Assembly: GCA_017399325.1 (NCBI GenBank)
Contig: JAFQDY010000136.1
Location: forward strand, 1 to 5,022
Length of the DNA stretch: 5,022 nt
Direction of reading: 5' to 3'
Source of the DNA: Oscillospiraceae bacterium
GTDB taxonomy: Bacteria; Bacillota; Clostridia; Oscillospirales; Oscillospiraceae
Part shown: positions 1 to 5,022 of the stretch, piece by piece
Numbering within the stretch: the first letter of the stretch is position 1
How the letters are laid out: every line of letters starts with the position of its first letter
Program-made: the position numbers and the translations under genes
The notes under the pieces: model-generated
Told to the model about the DNA's origin: nothing
Seen by the model: the letters and a program-made list of their open reading frames with translations, nothing else
The model's database searches: none

Positions 1-807
1 ACCGAACTGCCTCTGAAGCGGCTGATCATCGGCGGTATGGACAGAGTGTATGAGATCGGCCGTATCTTCCGCAACGAGGGTATGGACCCCAAGCACAACC
101 CCGAATTCACTTCCGTGGAACTGTATCAGGCCTATGCCGACTTCCACGATATGATGGACATCGCCGAGGGCATTATCTCCGGCGCAGCCAAGGAAATTCT
201 TGGCACCTATGAAGTGGAATGGATGGGCGAAAAAATCGACCTGACTCCCGGCTGGCGCCGCCTGACCATGGTGGACGCAGTTAAGGAGTATGTGGGCATC
301 GACTTTGGCGCCATCACCGACGACGCCGAGGCCGTGGCTGCTGCCAATGCCAAGGGCGTTGAGTTGGCCGATGCTGCTGAAAAGACTTGGGGCAACGCCC
401 TGTATGCCTGCTTCGACCAAAAGGTGGAAGAAAAACTGATCCAGCCTACATTTATTACAATGTATCCTGTGGAAGTCAGCCCTCTGACCAAGCGCAGCCC
501 GGAAGATCCCAGACTTACCGAGCGTTTCGAACTGTTCATCTGCCATTCTGAACTTGCCAACGCCTACTCCGAACTGAACGACCCCATCGACCAGAGAGGC
601 CGTTTTATGAAGCAGGTGGAGCAGCGTGAGCGGGGCGACGACGAGACCGAAATGCTGGACGAGGACTTCCTCACCGCAATGGAATACGGTATGCCTCCCA
701 CGGGCGGTATGGGCATCGGCATCGACCGCACAGTCATGCTGCTGACCAATAACGACACCATCCGCGAAGTCATCCTGTTTCCGACAATGAAACCGCTGGA
801 TAATTAA
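1..807 (+). CDS. lysS: Lysyl-tRNA synthetase, class II, C-terminal part (5' end outside window)
   Basis: This enzyme charges tRNA-Lys with lysine using ATP in the cytoplasm and is a core translation protein. The open frame runs in from the left edge (first visible residues TELPLKRLIIGG), so the ATG at 37 is internal; 268 residues are visible, about half of a typical ~500-residue LysS, and the N-terminal anticodon-binding OB domain is missing. Class II motif 2 is seen as FRNEG followed by PKHNPEFTSVELYQAYADF (from nt 67). Motif 3, GGMGIGIDR (nt 703-729), carries the conserved catalytic arginine. The tail LFPTMKPLDN is a normal LysS terminus, stopping at TAA 805-807. A strong terminator starts 6 nt after the stop, so it is the last gene of its transcript. 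Its last ~60 nt are repeated, damaged, at 3316-3378. Family identity is near certain. Confidence 0.97.
   Translation, partial: TELPLKRLIIGGMDRVYEIGRIFRNEGMDPKHNPEFTSVELYQAYADFHDMMDIAEGIISGAAKEILGTYEVEWMGEKIDLTPGWRRLTMVDAVKEYVGIDFGAITDDAEAVAAANAKGVELADAAEKTWGNALYACFDQKVEEKLIQPTFITMYPVEVSPLTKRSPEDPRLTERFELFICHSELANAYSELNDPIDQRGRFMKQVEQRERGDDETEMLDEDFLTAMEYGMPPTGGMGIGIDRTVMLLTNNDTIREVILFPTMKPLDN
736..797 (+). repeat. Direct repeat, left copy: 3' end of lysS
   Basis: This stretch is repeated in the same orientation at 3316-3378. The block 751-782 is identical over 32 nt to 3331-3362, and 784-797 is identical over 14 nt to 3365-3378. The single base at 783 is replaced by two bases in the right copy. 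Further left, 736-743 also matches, with four substitutions between 744 and 750. This copy is the functional one, inside intact lysS. Confidence 0.93.
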
Positions 808-813
808 TCCTAT

Positions 814-844
814 AAAAGCACCGTCTTGAGACGGTGCTTTTTTT
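814..844 (+). terminator. Intrinsic terminator of lysS
   Basis: A perfect hairpin pairs AAAGCACCGTC (815-825) with GACGGTGCTTT (830-840) around the 4-nt loop TTGA. The base can be extended by one A-T pair (814/841), and a run of seven T residues spans 838-844. It starts 6 nt after the lysS stop and precedes the promoter of the next operon, so it separates the two transcription units. Confidence 0.93.
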
Positions 845-861
845 ACAACAGCGGATCGGCT

Positions 862-904
862 ATAATTATTGATTATCGATAAAATAATTATTGACAAACG
901 ATAA
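862..904. promoter_or_regulatory. Tandem 22-bp-period repeat with TTATCGATAA palindrome, putative operator
   Basis: Two 21-nt units (862-882 and 884-904) start 22 bp apart, about two helical turns, and match at 18 of 21 positions. Both begin ATAATTATTGA and end CGATAA. The first contains the perfect 10-bp palindrome TTATCGATAA (873-882); in the second only the CGATAA half is kept. The second unit covers the -35 box TTGACA (891-896). The position fits a site for a repressor of the downstream operon, and the operon's own HTH protein (1433-1639) is the obvious candidate. The repeat is seen directly; protein binding is inferred. Confidence 0.5.
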
Positions 905-918
905 TATTGTGCTATGAT
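891..918 (+). promoter_or_regulatory. Sigma-A-type promoter of the DUF2975-HTH-DUF4173 operon
   Basis: A consensus -35 box TTGACA (891-896) is followed after 16 bp by TATGAT (913-918), one mismatch from TATAAT. It lies in an AT-rich stretch just after the lysS terminator. Transcription would start near 925, leaving a leader of roughly 25 nt that contains the ribosome binding site GGAGGG (938-943). Confidence 0.75.
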
Positions 919-950
919 GATAGCAGAAAGAAGAAACGGAGGGATCCTTT

Positions 951-1418
951 ATGTGGAATCGAAATAGATCGGTAACTTTGTCCCTTGTGGTGTGTTTCCT
1001 TGCTTGCGCAATTTTGACGGCGGGTTTGTTTGCTGGTCCATGGGCCGTAAAAATGTGGTTTTTGCTTTACCGCGGCTGGTCGGAAAACGGCGAGGCAATG
1101 GTCCGTATGCTGACACTTTTTAAGGTGTGTTTTTACCCCTGCGCCGTTTTGGGATTTGTGACTCTTTACAGCCTGATGCGGCTTCTGCTGAACATTAAAG
1201 AGAATGCGATCTTCATCATGCCCAATGTAAAATATCTTCGCCGTATCTCTTGGTGCTGTTTTGCGTTTTCTCTGATTACCTTGGTTTCCGGCGTGCTGTA
1301 CATACCCTATCTGTTCGTGAGTGTTGCCGCCGGCTTTGTTGGACTGATGCTGCGGGTGGTAAAAAATGTAATGGAAAACGCTGTACAATTGAAGGAAGAA
1401 AATGAATTGACCATCTGA
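951..1418 (+). CDS. DUF2975-type four-helix membrane protein
   Basis: This is a 155-residue integral membrane protein of unknown function. About four hydrophobic segments are visible, near residues 8-30, 59-81, 97-117 and 119-137, with a short basic stretch (RLLLNIKENAIF, NVKYLRR) between the second and third. The cytoplasmic tail VVKNVMENAVQLKEENELTI is characteristic of DUF2975 proteins, which sit beside a small Cro/C1-type HTH gene (the Bacillus subtilis YoaS/YozG pair, as I recall it, is of this type). The start is well supported: GGAGGG at 938-943 lies 7 nt before the ATG. It is the first gene of a three-gene operon, with 14 nt to the HTH gene. The family pairing suggests it signals to or is controlled by that HTH protein, but this is inference; no enzymatic motif is seen. 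Confidence 0.85.
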   Translation: MWNRNRSVTLSLVVCFLACAILTAGLFAGPWAVKMWFLLYRGWSENGEAMVRMLTLFKVCFYPCAVLGFVTLYSLMRLLLNIKENAIFIMPNVKYLRRISWCCFAFSLITLVSGVLYIPYLFVSVAAGFVGLMLRVVKNVMENAVQLKEENELTI

Positions 1419-1432
1419 GCGGGGAAGAGAAA

Positions 1433-1639
1433 ATGATTGAAATTGATTTGGATGTTATGCTTGCTAAGCGGAAAATGACTTCCGCGGAACTTGCGGAGAA
1501 AATCGATATTACACCTGCCAATCTGTCTATATTAAAGACCGGAAAGGCAAGGGCAATTCGTTTTTCCACTCTTGAGGCGATTTGTAAGGCTTTGAATTGC
1601 CAACCGGGTGATATTATCAAATATGTAGAAAAGGGGTAA
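1433..1639 (+). CDS. Small Cro/C1-type HTH transcriptional regulator (YozG-like)
   Basis: This 68-residue protein consists of little more than one XRE/Cro-C1 DNA-binding domain. The scan helix (SAELAEKI, residues 17-24) and recognition helix (TPANLSILKTGK, residues 27-38) are followed by IRFSTLEAICKALNCQPGDII, the helix 4-5 signature of this family. There is no separate ligand-binding domain, so any signal must come from a partner, plausibly the membrane protein encoded upstream. The ATG at 1433 is preceded by a purine-rich GGGGAAG at 1421-1427. The gene lies 14 nt after the DUF2975 gene and 5 nt before the large membrane protein, so the three are probably co-transcribed. Autoregulation through the repeat at 862-904 is an attractive but untested idea. 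Confidence 0.92.
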   Translation: MIEIDLDVMLAKRKMTSAELAEKIDITPANLSILKTGKARAIRFSTLEAICKALNCQPGDIIKYVEKG

Positions 1640-1644
1640 GGGTT

Positions 1645-3234
1645 ATGAATATGGAAAACAACCGGCAGAATCAGTCCCAGCAGATACCGTGTCAGCAGCC
1701 CTACGAACACAAACCGCTGTTTGCTTTGGTGAAAAGAGATATCGTTTTTTCTATCTGCGCAGTGGTTGCCTGCGTACTTACCGCAATTTATGGCATTTTT
1801 GGTGGCTTTGCTCTGGGCTATACAGTAACCTCTGTTGGTATGCTTTGCCTTTTTACAGTTTATTTTGCCAAGAGGGGCAAGGTGTCCGCCTTCTCCGTGA
1901 TCTGCGGTGTGTTGGTGTTGGCAAATGCTGCAGTATTTGTGTGTACCACCAACGGTAGTGTCCGTTTCTTTGGGGTGCTTGTAGGTTTCTGCTTGTCGCT
2001 TGCCTGTTTGGATGGCTTGGTTGCCGACAGGACCAGAGGGAACCGAGAGACAATACGCTTGTTTTACAGGGCAGCTGCCACAGTGGAGCATATTGATATT
2101 GCGGTAAAATCCCTGTTTTCTGACCGTAGCGGCAACAAAAAGACCATTGGTAAGGTGCTCGTTGGTCTGCTTTGCGCAGTTCCTGTGCTGATTGTGGTGA
2201 TACCGTTGCTGCGCGCCTCGGACGATGCTTTCCGTGGTATGATGGACCACATGTTTGAGAATACCGGTAAAACGGCATTTAAGGCAGTTTTTGGCGTTGG
2301 GATGTCTGTATTTGCAGTTTCCTATGGCTTTTCCCTGAAAACAGGACGTACTGTTCGTGAAAAGGAGCACAAGTTTGCAGGAATTGAAAATGTGTATATC
2401 GTGTCATTCTTGTCTGCCATATCCTTGTGTTACCTGTTTTATCTGTTTTCCCAACTTGCATACTTCTTCAGTGCCTTCAAAGGATTCTTGCCTGACGGAG
2501 AAATTACCTATGCTCAGTATGCCCGCAAAGGCTTTTTTGAGATGTGCGTGATCGCTGTCATCAATTTTGTGTTGGTGTCCGCAGCGATGCTGCTTGCCAA
2601 AAAACAGGAGGGAAAGGTTTGCCTCCCGATCAAACTGCTGGCGACCTTTGTGGGTGTATTTACCTTAGTTATTATCTCCACGGCAATTTCCAAAATGGTG
2701 CTGTACATCAATGAATACGGTATGACGGTACGGCGTGTGACCACCAGTGCGTTTATGGTGTTTCTGGCTGTGATGTTCATCAGCGTCATTTTACGGGTCT
2801 ATATTCGGGAAATCAATATTGTGAAAACGGCACTGCTCACAGCCGGCTGTGTTGTTCTGCTTTTGGGCACGGTGAATGTGAACCGGGTCTGCGCCAAGTA
2901 CAACTATGAAAGTTACATCACTGGCAGACACCAAACTGTGGATGTGGAGTCCCTTTACAACTTAGGCGACGAGGGAATTCCCTATATAGTAAAACTTGCC
3001 AACGATAAAAATGCATCTGTTAAAGAGATGGCAAAGCAGTATCTTGCAGAGGCATATTGTTATGATTACTTTGATGACGTGGAAGCGTTAAAATCCTTCA
3101 CCGTAGCGGATTTGCAAAAACGGGAAGCGGACAGTGAGTTCTCCCAGTTCAGCCTGCCGAGGTCTGCTGCCTATGACAGCCTGTATATCTATCTGGAGGA
3201 ACATCCCCAATTTAGCACCCAGTGCCGTAAATAG
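1645..3234 (+). CDS. Polytopic membrane protein, DUF4173/DUF4153-like
   Basis: This is a 529-residue protein of unknown function. It has a hydrophilic Gln/Asn-rich N-terminus (residues 1-24) and then about eleven hydrophobic segments, near 33-53, 55-75, 82-100, 106-126, 169-189, 210-230, 251-277, 299-318, 330-350, 367-385 and 394-412. A soluble tail of ~115 residues (415-529) follows. The stretch LAYFFSAFKGFLPDGEITYAQYARKGFFEM (split here: QLAYFF at 270-275, TYAQYARKGFFEM at 288-300) is the most family-typical region, as in DUF4173 proteins of Firmicutes. The tail (NVNRVCAKYNYESYITG, then YNLGDEGIPYIVKLAND) resembles the usual helical-repeat-like end of that family. Start: ATG 1645 sits 8 nt after AAGGGG (1631-1636); ATG 1651 is equally possible, 8 nt after AAGGG (1638-1642). 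The 5-nt gap after the HTH gene implies translational coupling. The DUF assignment is from memory of sequence style; the membrane topology is seen in the sequence. Confidence 0.82.
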   Translation: MNMENNRQNQSQQIPCQQPYEHKPLFALVKRDIVFSICAVVACVLTAIYGIFGGFALGYTVTSVGMLCLFTVYFAKRGKVSAFSVICGVLVLANAAVFVCTTNGSVRFFGVLVGFCLSLACLDGLVADRTRGNRETIRLFYRAAATVEHIDIAVKSLFSDRSGNKKTIGKVLVGLLCAVPVLIVVIPLLRASDDAFRGMMDHMFENTGKTAFKAVFGVGMSVFAVSYGFSLKTGRTVREKEHKFAGIENVYIVSFLSAISLCYLFYLFSQLAYFFSAFKGFLPDGEITYAQYARKGFFEMCVIAVINFVLVSAAMLLAKKQEGKVCLPIKLLATFVGVFTLVIISTAISKMVLYINEYGMTVRRVTTSAFMVFLAVMFISVILRVYIREINIVKTALLTAGCVVLLLGTVNVNRVCAKYNYESYITGRHQTVDVESLYNLGDEGIPYIVKLANDKNASVKEMAKQYLAEAYCYDYFDDVEALKSFTVADLQKREADSEFSQFSLPRSAAYDSLYIYLEEHPQFSTQCRK

Positions 3235-3315
3235 TTGACTGAAGATTAAAATGGAGCAAGGACTGCACCTAATGGCATAGTCCCTGGCGTGTGTTAGGTT
3301 TTCATTTGACAATGG

Positions 3316-3388
3316 ATGCTGCTCACCGGCAACGACACCATCCGCGAAGTCATCCTGTTTCCCAACAATGAAACCGCTAGCAGAATAA
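3316..3388 (+). pseudogene. Stranded, frameshifted 3' end of a second lysS copy
   Basis: Read from 3316, the frame gives MLLTGNDTIREVILFP, the LysS C-terminus just after motif 3. One extra base within 3361-3364 then breaks the frame. Skipping it restores PTMKPLAE and a TAA stop at 3386-3388. The residues differ from the intact gene (LTGNDT against LTNNDT; KPLAE against KPLDN), so this is a slightly different lysS allele and not a fresh copy of the one at 1-807. A strong terminator begins 6 nt after its stop, just as in intact lysS. No ATG-proximal lysS sequence or start signal precedes it, so it cannot be expressed as a functional protein. It most likely marks the old 3' end of lysS, displaced when the operon at 951-3234 arrived. 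Confidence 0.88.
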
Positions 3389-3394
3389 AAAATC

Positions 3395-3429
3395 AACACC
3401 CTATGGCCTTTCGGTCATAGGGTGTTTTT
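3395..3429. terminator. Bidirectional intrinsic terminator (old lysS tail / tetR)
   Basis: Left arm 3395-3408 (AACACCCTATGGCC) pairs with 3413-3426 around the loop TTTC, giving a 14-bp stem with a single G-T wobble. It is followed by a T run at 3425-3429. On the left side an A run (mostly 3384-3392) supplies a U-tract for transcripts coming from the minus strand. It can therefore stop rightward readthrough from the upstream operon and leftward transcription of the TetR gene, whose stop codon is at 3440. No other strong terminator follows the DUF4173 gene, so that operon probably ends here. Confidence 0.88.
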
Positions 3430-3439
3430 GCGTTAAAAA

Positions 3440-3991
3440 TCATACCGCTAAATAAAAATATTCCGTAATCGTTTCGGGGGATTCTGTCATTCCGTTGCCG
3501 ATCCACCATTTTAAGGTTTCCACAAAGGTGGATATGATATGGTTTTTCCAAAAGGAGTCCGGCAGGCGGGGATCTTTACGGTCTTGGAATGTGGAAAGTT
3601 GGCTTTCCACCAGTGTCTCCAGATCGTTCCGGAAATATCGCAGGAACAGTTCGTTGTTTTGCGAAGCCAGCAATACCAAAATGTTGTTGTCGTTTTTGCT
3701 GATATGCTGAAACAGATGCAGAAACACAGAGTCTGCGCCGTCGCACTGGAATATATGCTTATGAGCGTATTCTTCGTTGTGTTCTGTGTCGAATATATGG
3801 CAGAACAATTCTTCACAAAAGGCTTTCAAAAGATAATCCTTTGTTTCAAAATGGGAATAGAAAGTGGCTCTGCCGATGTCCGCGTCGGCAATGATCTCGC
3901 CAACGGTTATTTGACTAAAATCTTTTTGGGAGAGTAGCCTTGTGAATGAATTAAAAATGGCTTCCCGCGTCCGTCTTTGTCGTCTGTCCAT
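3440..3991 (-). CDS. TetR/AcrR-family transcriptional regulator
   Basis: This 183-residue protein has normal TetR length. The N-terminal DNA-binding domain is clear: TREAIFNSFTRLLSQKDFSQ then ITVGEIIADADIGRATFYSHFETKD, with the HTH at about residues 28-49. The C-terminal ligand-binding domain ends KWWIGNGMTESPETITEYFY, a pattern shared by the TetR_C_8-type group. Residues 59-83 are rich in possible metal ligands (C59, C64, H65, H71, H77, H79, C83), but this is only suggestive. The start is ATG at 3991 with GGAG about 8 nt upstream on the minus strand. The gene is divergent from the CDF transporter with 162 nt between the starts. Two matching palindromes in that gap make it the likely regulator of both genes. 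Streptococcal SczA, a TetR-family zinc sensor controlling czcD, is a known parallel; orthology is not shown here. Confidence 0.93.
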   Translation of the reverse strand: MDRRQRRTREAIFNSFTRLLSQKDFSQITVGEIIADADIGRATFYSHFETKDYLLKAFCEELFCHIFDTEHNEEYAHKHIFQCDGADSVFLHLFQHISKNDNNILVLLASQNNELFLRYFRNDLETLVESQLSTFQDRKDPRLPDSFWKNHIISTFVETLKWWIGNGMTESPETITEYFYLAV

Positions 3992-4020
3992 ATGATTCTC
4001 CGTACAATTTAATAGATTTG

Positions 4021-4032
4021 TTCAGTAATGAA
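4021..4032. promoter_or_regulatory. TetR-family operator candidate 1 (tetR side)
   Basis: TTCAGTAATGAA is an imperfect 12-bp palindrome of form TTCA-nTAn-TGAA, lying 29 nt upstream of the tetR start codon. The surrounding 16 nt (4020-4035) match 14 of 16 positions at 4097-4112. The two differing positions are symmetric about the dyad and keep the pairing, as expected for a dimer-binding site. Its place close to tetR suggests autoregulation; binding is inferred. Confidence 0.68.
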
Positions 4033-4047
4033 TATCCGGAGGATATT
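4031..4047. repeat. Inverted repeat AATATCC-GGA-GGATATT
   Basis: Perfect 7-bp arms (4031-4037 and 4041-4047) flank a 3-nt spacer. The repeat overlaps operator candidate 1 by two bases and lies upstream of tetR on the minus strand. Its spacing is unlike the two 12-bp palindromes. It may be a second protein site, part of an extended operator, or chance in an AT-rich gap. No T run follows, so it is not a terminator. Confidence 0.5.
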
Positions 4048-4085
4048 GCACATTGAAACTGCCTCCTGCGCATATATAATATATA

Positions 4086-4115
4086 TTGAACATATCGTTC
4101 GGTAACGAATATATT
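4086..4115 (+). promoter_or_regulatory. Probable promoter of the CDF transporter gene
   Basis: A -35-like TTGAAC (4086-4091) and a -10-like TATATT (4110-4115) are separated by 18 bp. The boxes are good but not perfect. The spacer contains the palindrome at 4098-4109, so a bound repressor would block RNA polymerase directly. A good ribosome binding site, AGGAG (4143-4147), lies 6 nt before the ATG at 4154. Confidence 0.58.
4098..4109. promoter_or_regulatory. TetR-family operator candidate 2 (CDF promoter)
   Basis: TTCGGTAACGAA has the form TTCG-nTAn-CGAA, the same design as candidate 1 with A to G and T to C changed at mirror positions. It lies wholly between the -35 and -10 boxes of the transporter promoter. 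The dyad centres of the two sites are 77 bp apart, about 7.3 helical turns. This is the most likely site for metal-responsive control of the transporter by the neighbouring TetR protein. Confidence 0.72.
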
Positions 4116-4153
4116 GTATGGTAATAGACGGTATAAGTCAATAGGAGACAGTT

Positions 4154-5022
4154 ATGAAAACGACACGAAATATTTTGATCGCATTTATTTTGAACCTTGG
4201 CTTTTCGATTTTTGAAATGATCGGCGGCTTTTTCACCGGCAGTGTGGCTATCGTTTCCGATGCGGTCCACGACATCGGTGATGCAGCCAGCATCGGCATC
4301 TCCTACTTTTTGGAGCGCAAAAGCAAGAAACAGCCCGACGAAACCTATACTTACGGCTACGCCAGATTCTCCGTGATCGGCAGCGTGATCACCACGCTGA
4401 TCCTTTTGTTTGGCTCCTGCGTTGTCATTTACAACGCGATCCAAAGGATCCTGACACCCACGCCCATCAACTACAACGGTATGATCGTTTTTGCCATCGT
4501 GGGTGTTGTTGTGAACCTGGCTGCGGCACTGTTCACCCGGGAAGGCCATTCTCTCAACCAAAAAGCGGTGAATCTGCATATGCTGGAAGATGTGCTGGGT
4601 TGGATCGTGGTGCTTGTTGGCGCCATCGTGATGCGCTTCACGGACTTTGCCCTGATCGACCCGCTGATGTCCATCGGCGTAGCGGTGTTTATCCTGATAA
4701 ACGCCGTGGGTAACTTAAAAGAAGTGCTGGACCTGTTTTTGGAAAAAACGCCTCACAATGTCCAAATAAGCCAGATCAAGGAACACATTATGCAGATCGA
4801 CGGCGTGCTGGATGTGCATCACATCCACGTGTGGAGTATGGACGGCCAAAGCAACTACGCCACAATGCATATCGTAACAAACGATGATGCCCACCATATC
4901 AAAGATGCGGTGCGTGAGGAACTGCGGGAACATGGCATCGGCCATGTGACATTGGAACTGGAAGCAGAGGGTGAGCGCTGCCACGAAGAGTGCTGCCGCG
5001 TAGAACCCCAAACCCATTCCGG
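4154..5022 (+). CDS. CDF-family cation (probably zinc) efflux transporter, 3' end outside window
   Basis: This inner-membrane cation/proton antiporter exports divalent metal. 289 residues are visible and the frame is still open at the right edge. Six membrane segments lie near residues 7-27, 31-52, 76-97, 109-127, 140-161 and 167-185. The transport site is readable: VSDAVHDIGD in helix 2 (H39, D43) and NLHMLEDVLGW in helix 5 (H142, D146). This is the His-Asp/His-Asp set typical of zinc-selective CDF members. The cytoplasmic domain shows GVLDVHHIHVWSMDG (217-231) and HVTLELE (264-270), both CzcD/ZitB-like. A Cys/His-rich tail, CHEECC (276-281), follows and may bind metal. The gene is led by AGGAG at 4143-4147 and is divergent from a TetR gene. 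Zinc is the best substrate guess; cadmium, cobalt or others cannot be excluded. Confidence 0.94.
   Translation, partial: MKTTRNILIAFILNLGFSIFEMIGGFFTGSVAIVSDAVHDIGDAASIGISYFLERKSKKQPDETYTYGYARFSVIGSVITTLILLFGSCVVIYNAIQRILTPTPINYNGMIVFAIVGVVVNLAAALFTREGHSLNQKAVNLHMLEDVLGWIVVLVGAIVMRFTDFALIDPLMSIGVAVFILINAVGNLKEVLDLFLEKTPHNVQISQIKEHIMQIDGVLDVHHIHVWSMDGQSNYATMHIVTNDDAHHIKDAVREELREHGIGHVTLELEAEGERCHEECCRVEPQTHS

Noticed and set aside
1276..2370. Long minus-strand open frame (364 codons) opposite the HTH and DUF4173-like genes
   Set aside because: Its translation is a Gln/His/Cys/Lys-rich mix with no recognisable domain, while the plus strand there carries two convincing genes with ribosome binding sites. 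It is an antisense shadow.
3260..3303. Possible hairpins after the DUF4173-like gene: GGACT/AGTCC (3260-3283) and ACCTAA/TTAGGT (3267-3299), followed by TTTTCATTT
   Set aside because: The arms are only 5-6 bp, the two hairpins exclude each other and there is no clean T run. At best it is a weak terminator; the strong one is at 3395-3429. Apart from this, 3235-3315 shows nothing I can support.
808..3310. Insertion sequence or transposon as the carrier of the operon
   Set aside because: No transposase or integrase gene, terminal inverted repeats or short target duplication are visible. The only bracketing repeats are the lysS ends, so no mobile element is annotated, only the suspected insertion.
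3306..3334. TTGACA at 3306-3311 as a -35 box reading into the lysS remnant
   Set aside because: No -10-like sequence occurs 16-18 bp downstream, and the region may simply be decayed lysS sequence.
3088..3399. Minus-strand open frame (103 codons) through the end of the DUF4173-like gene and the lysS remnant
   Set aside because: It crosses a real gene end, the lysS remnant and part of a terminator, and shows no domain or good start signal.
3992..4060. A defined promoter for the tetR gene on the minus strand
   Set aside because: Candidate boxes (TTCAAT with TATTCA at 17 bp, or TATTAA near the start) are weak and conflicting, so no coordinates are given even though a promoter must lie here.
4022..4579. 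Minus-strand open frame (185 codons) opposite the CDF gene and the intergenic operators
   Set aside because: It overlaps the clear CDF coding sequence and the divergent promoter region, and its translation has no family resemblance.

Overview
The window looks like chromosomal DNA of a low-to-mid GC gut-type Firmicute, probably a Clostridia (Oscillospiraceae/Lachnospiraceae-like) relative. This is inferred from the protein families, the strong GGAGG-type ribosome binding sites, the TTGACA/TATGAT-type promoter and the U-tailed hairpin terminators. No tRNA, rRNA, CRISPR array, transposase or integrase is visible.

Layout: (1) positions 1-807 hold the 3' half of lysS (class II lysyl-tRNA synthetase), closed by a strong intrinsic terminator at 814-844. 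(2) A tightly packed three-gene operon at 951-3234 encodes a DUF2975-type four-helix membrane protein, a 68-residue Cro/C1-type HTH regulator and an ~11-helix DUF4173/DUF4153-type membrane protein. It has a recognisable promoter, with a 22-bp-period tandem repeat containing the palindrome TTATCGATAA overlapping and preceding the -35 box. (3) Positions 3316-3388 carry a decayed second copy of the lysS 3' end, frameshifted by one base and followed by its own terminator (3395-3429). (4) A divergent pair follows: a TetR-family regulator (3440-3991, minus) and a CDF-family cation (probably zinc) efflux transporter (4154 to beyond the window end, plus). Between them lie two copies of a 12-bp palindrome whose only two differences compensate each other symmetrically, one of them in the -35/-10 spacer of the transporter promoter.

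Interpretation: the TetR/CDF pair reads as a self-contained metal-efflux switch. The DUF2975-HTH-DUF4173 operon reads as a putative autoregulated membrane module of unknown function. The lysS tail remnant on its far side suggests that the ~2.5 kb between the two lysS ends was inserted or swapped in at the 3' end of lysS. On that view the gene received a new 3' end and terminator, while the old tail and old terminator were stranded next to tetR. The remnant, the compensatory operators and the uncharacterised membrane module are the main points of interest; most of the rest is ordinary core-genome content.
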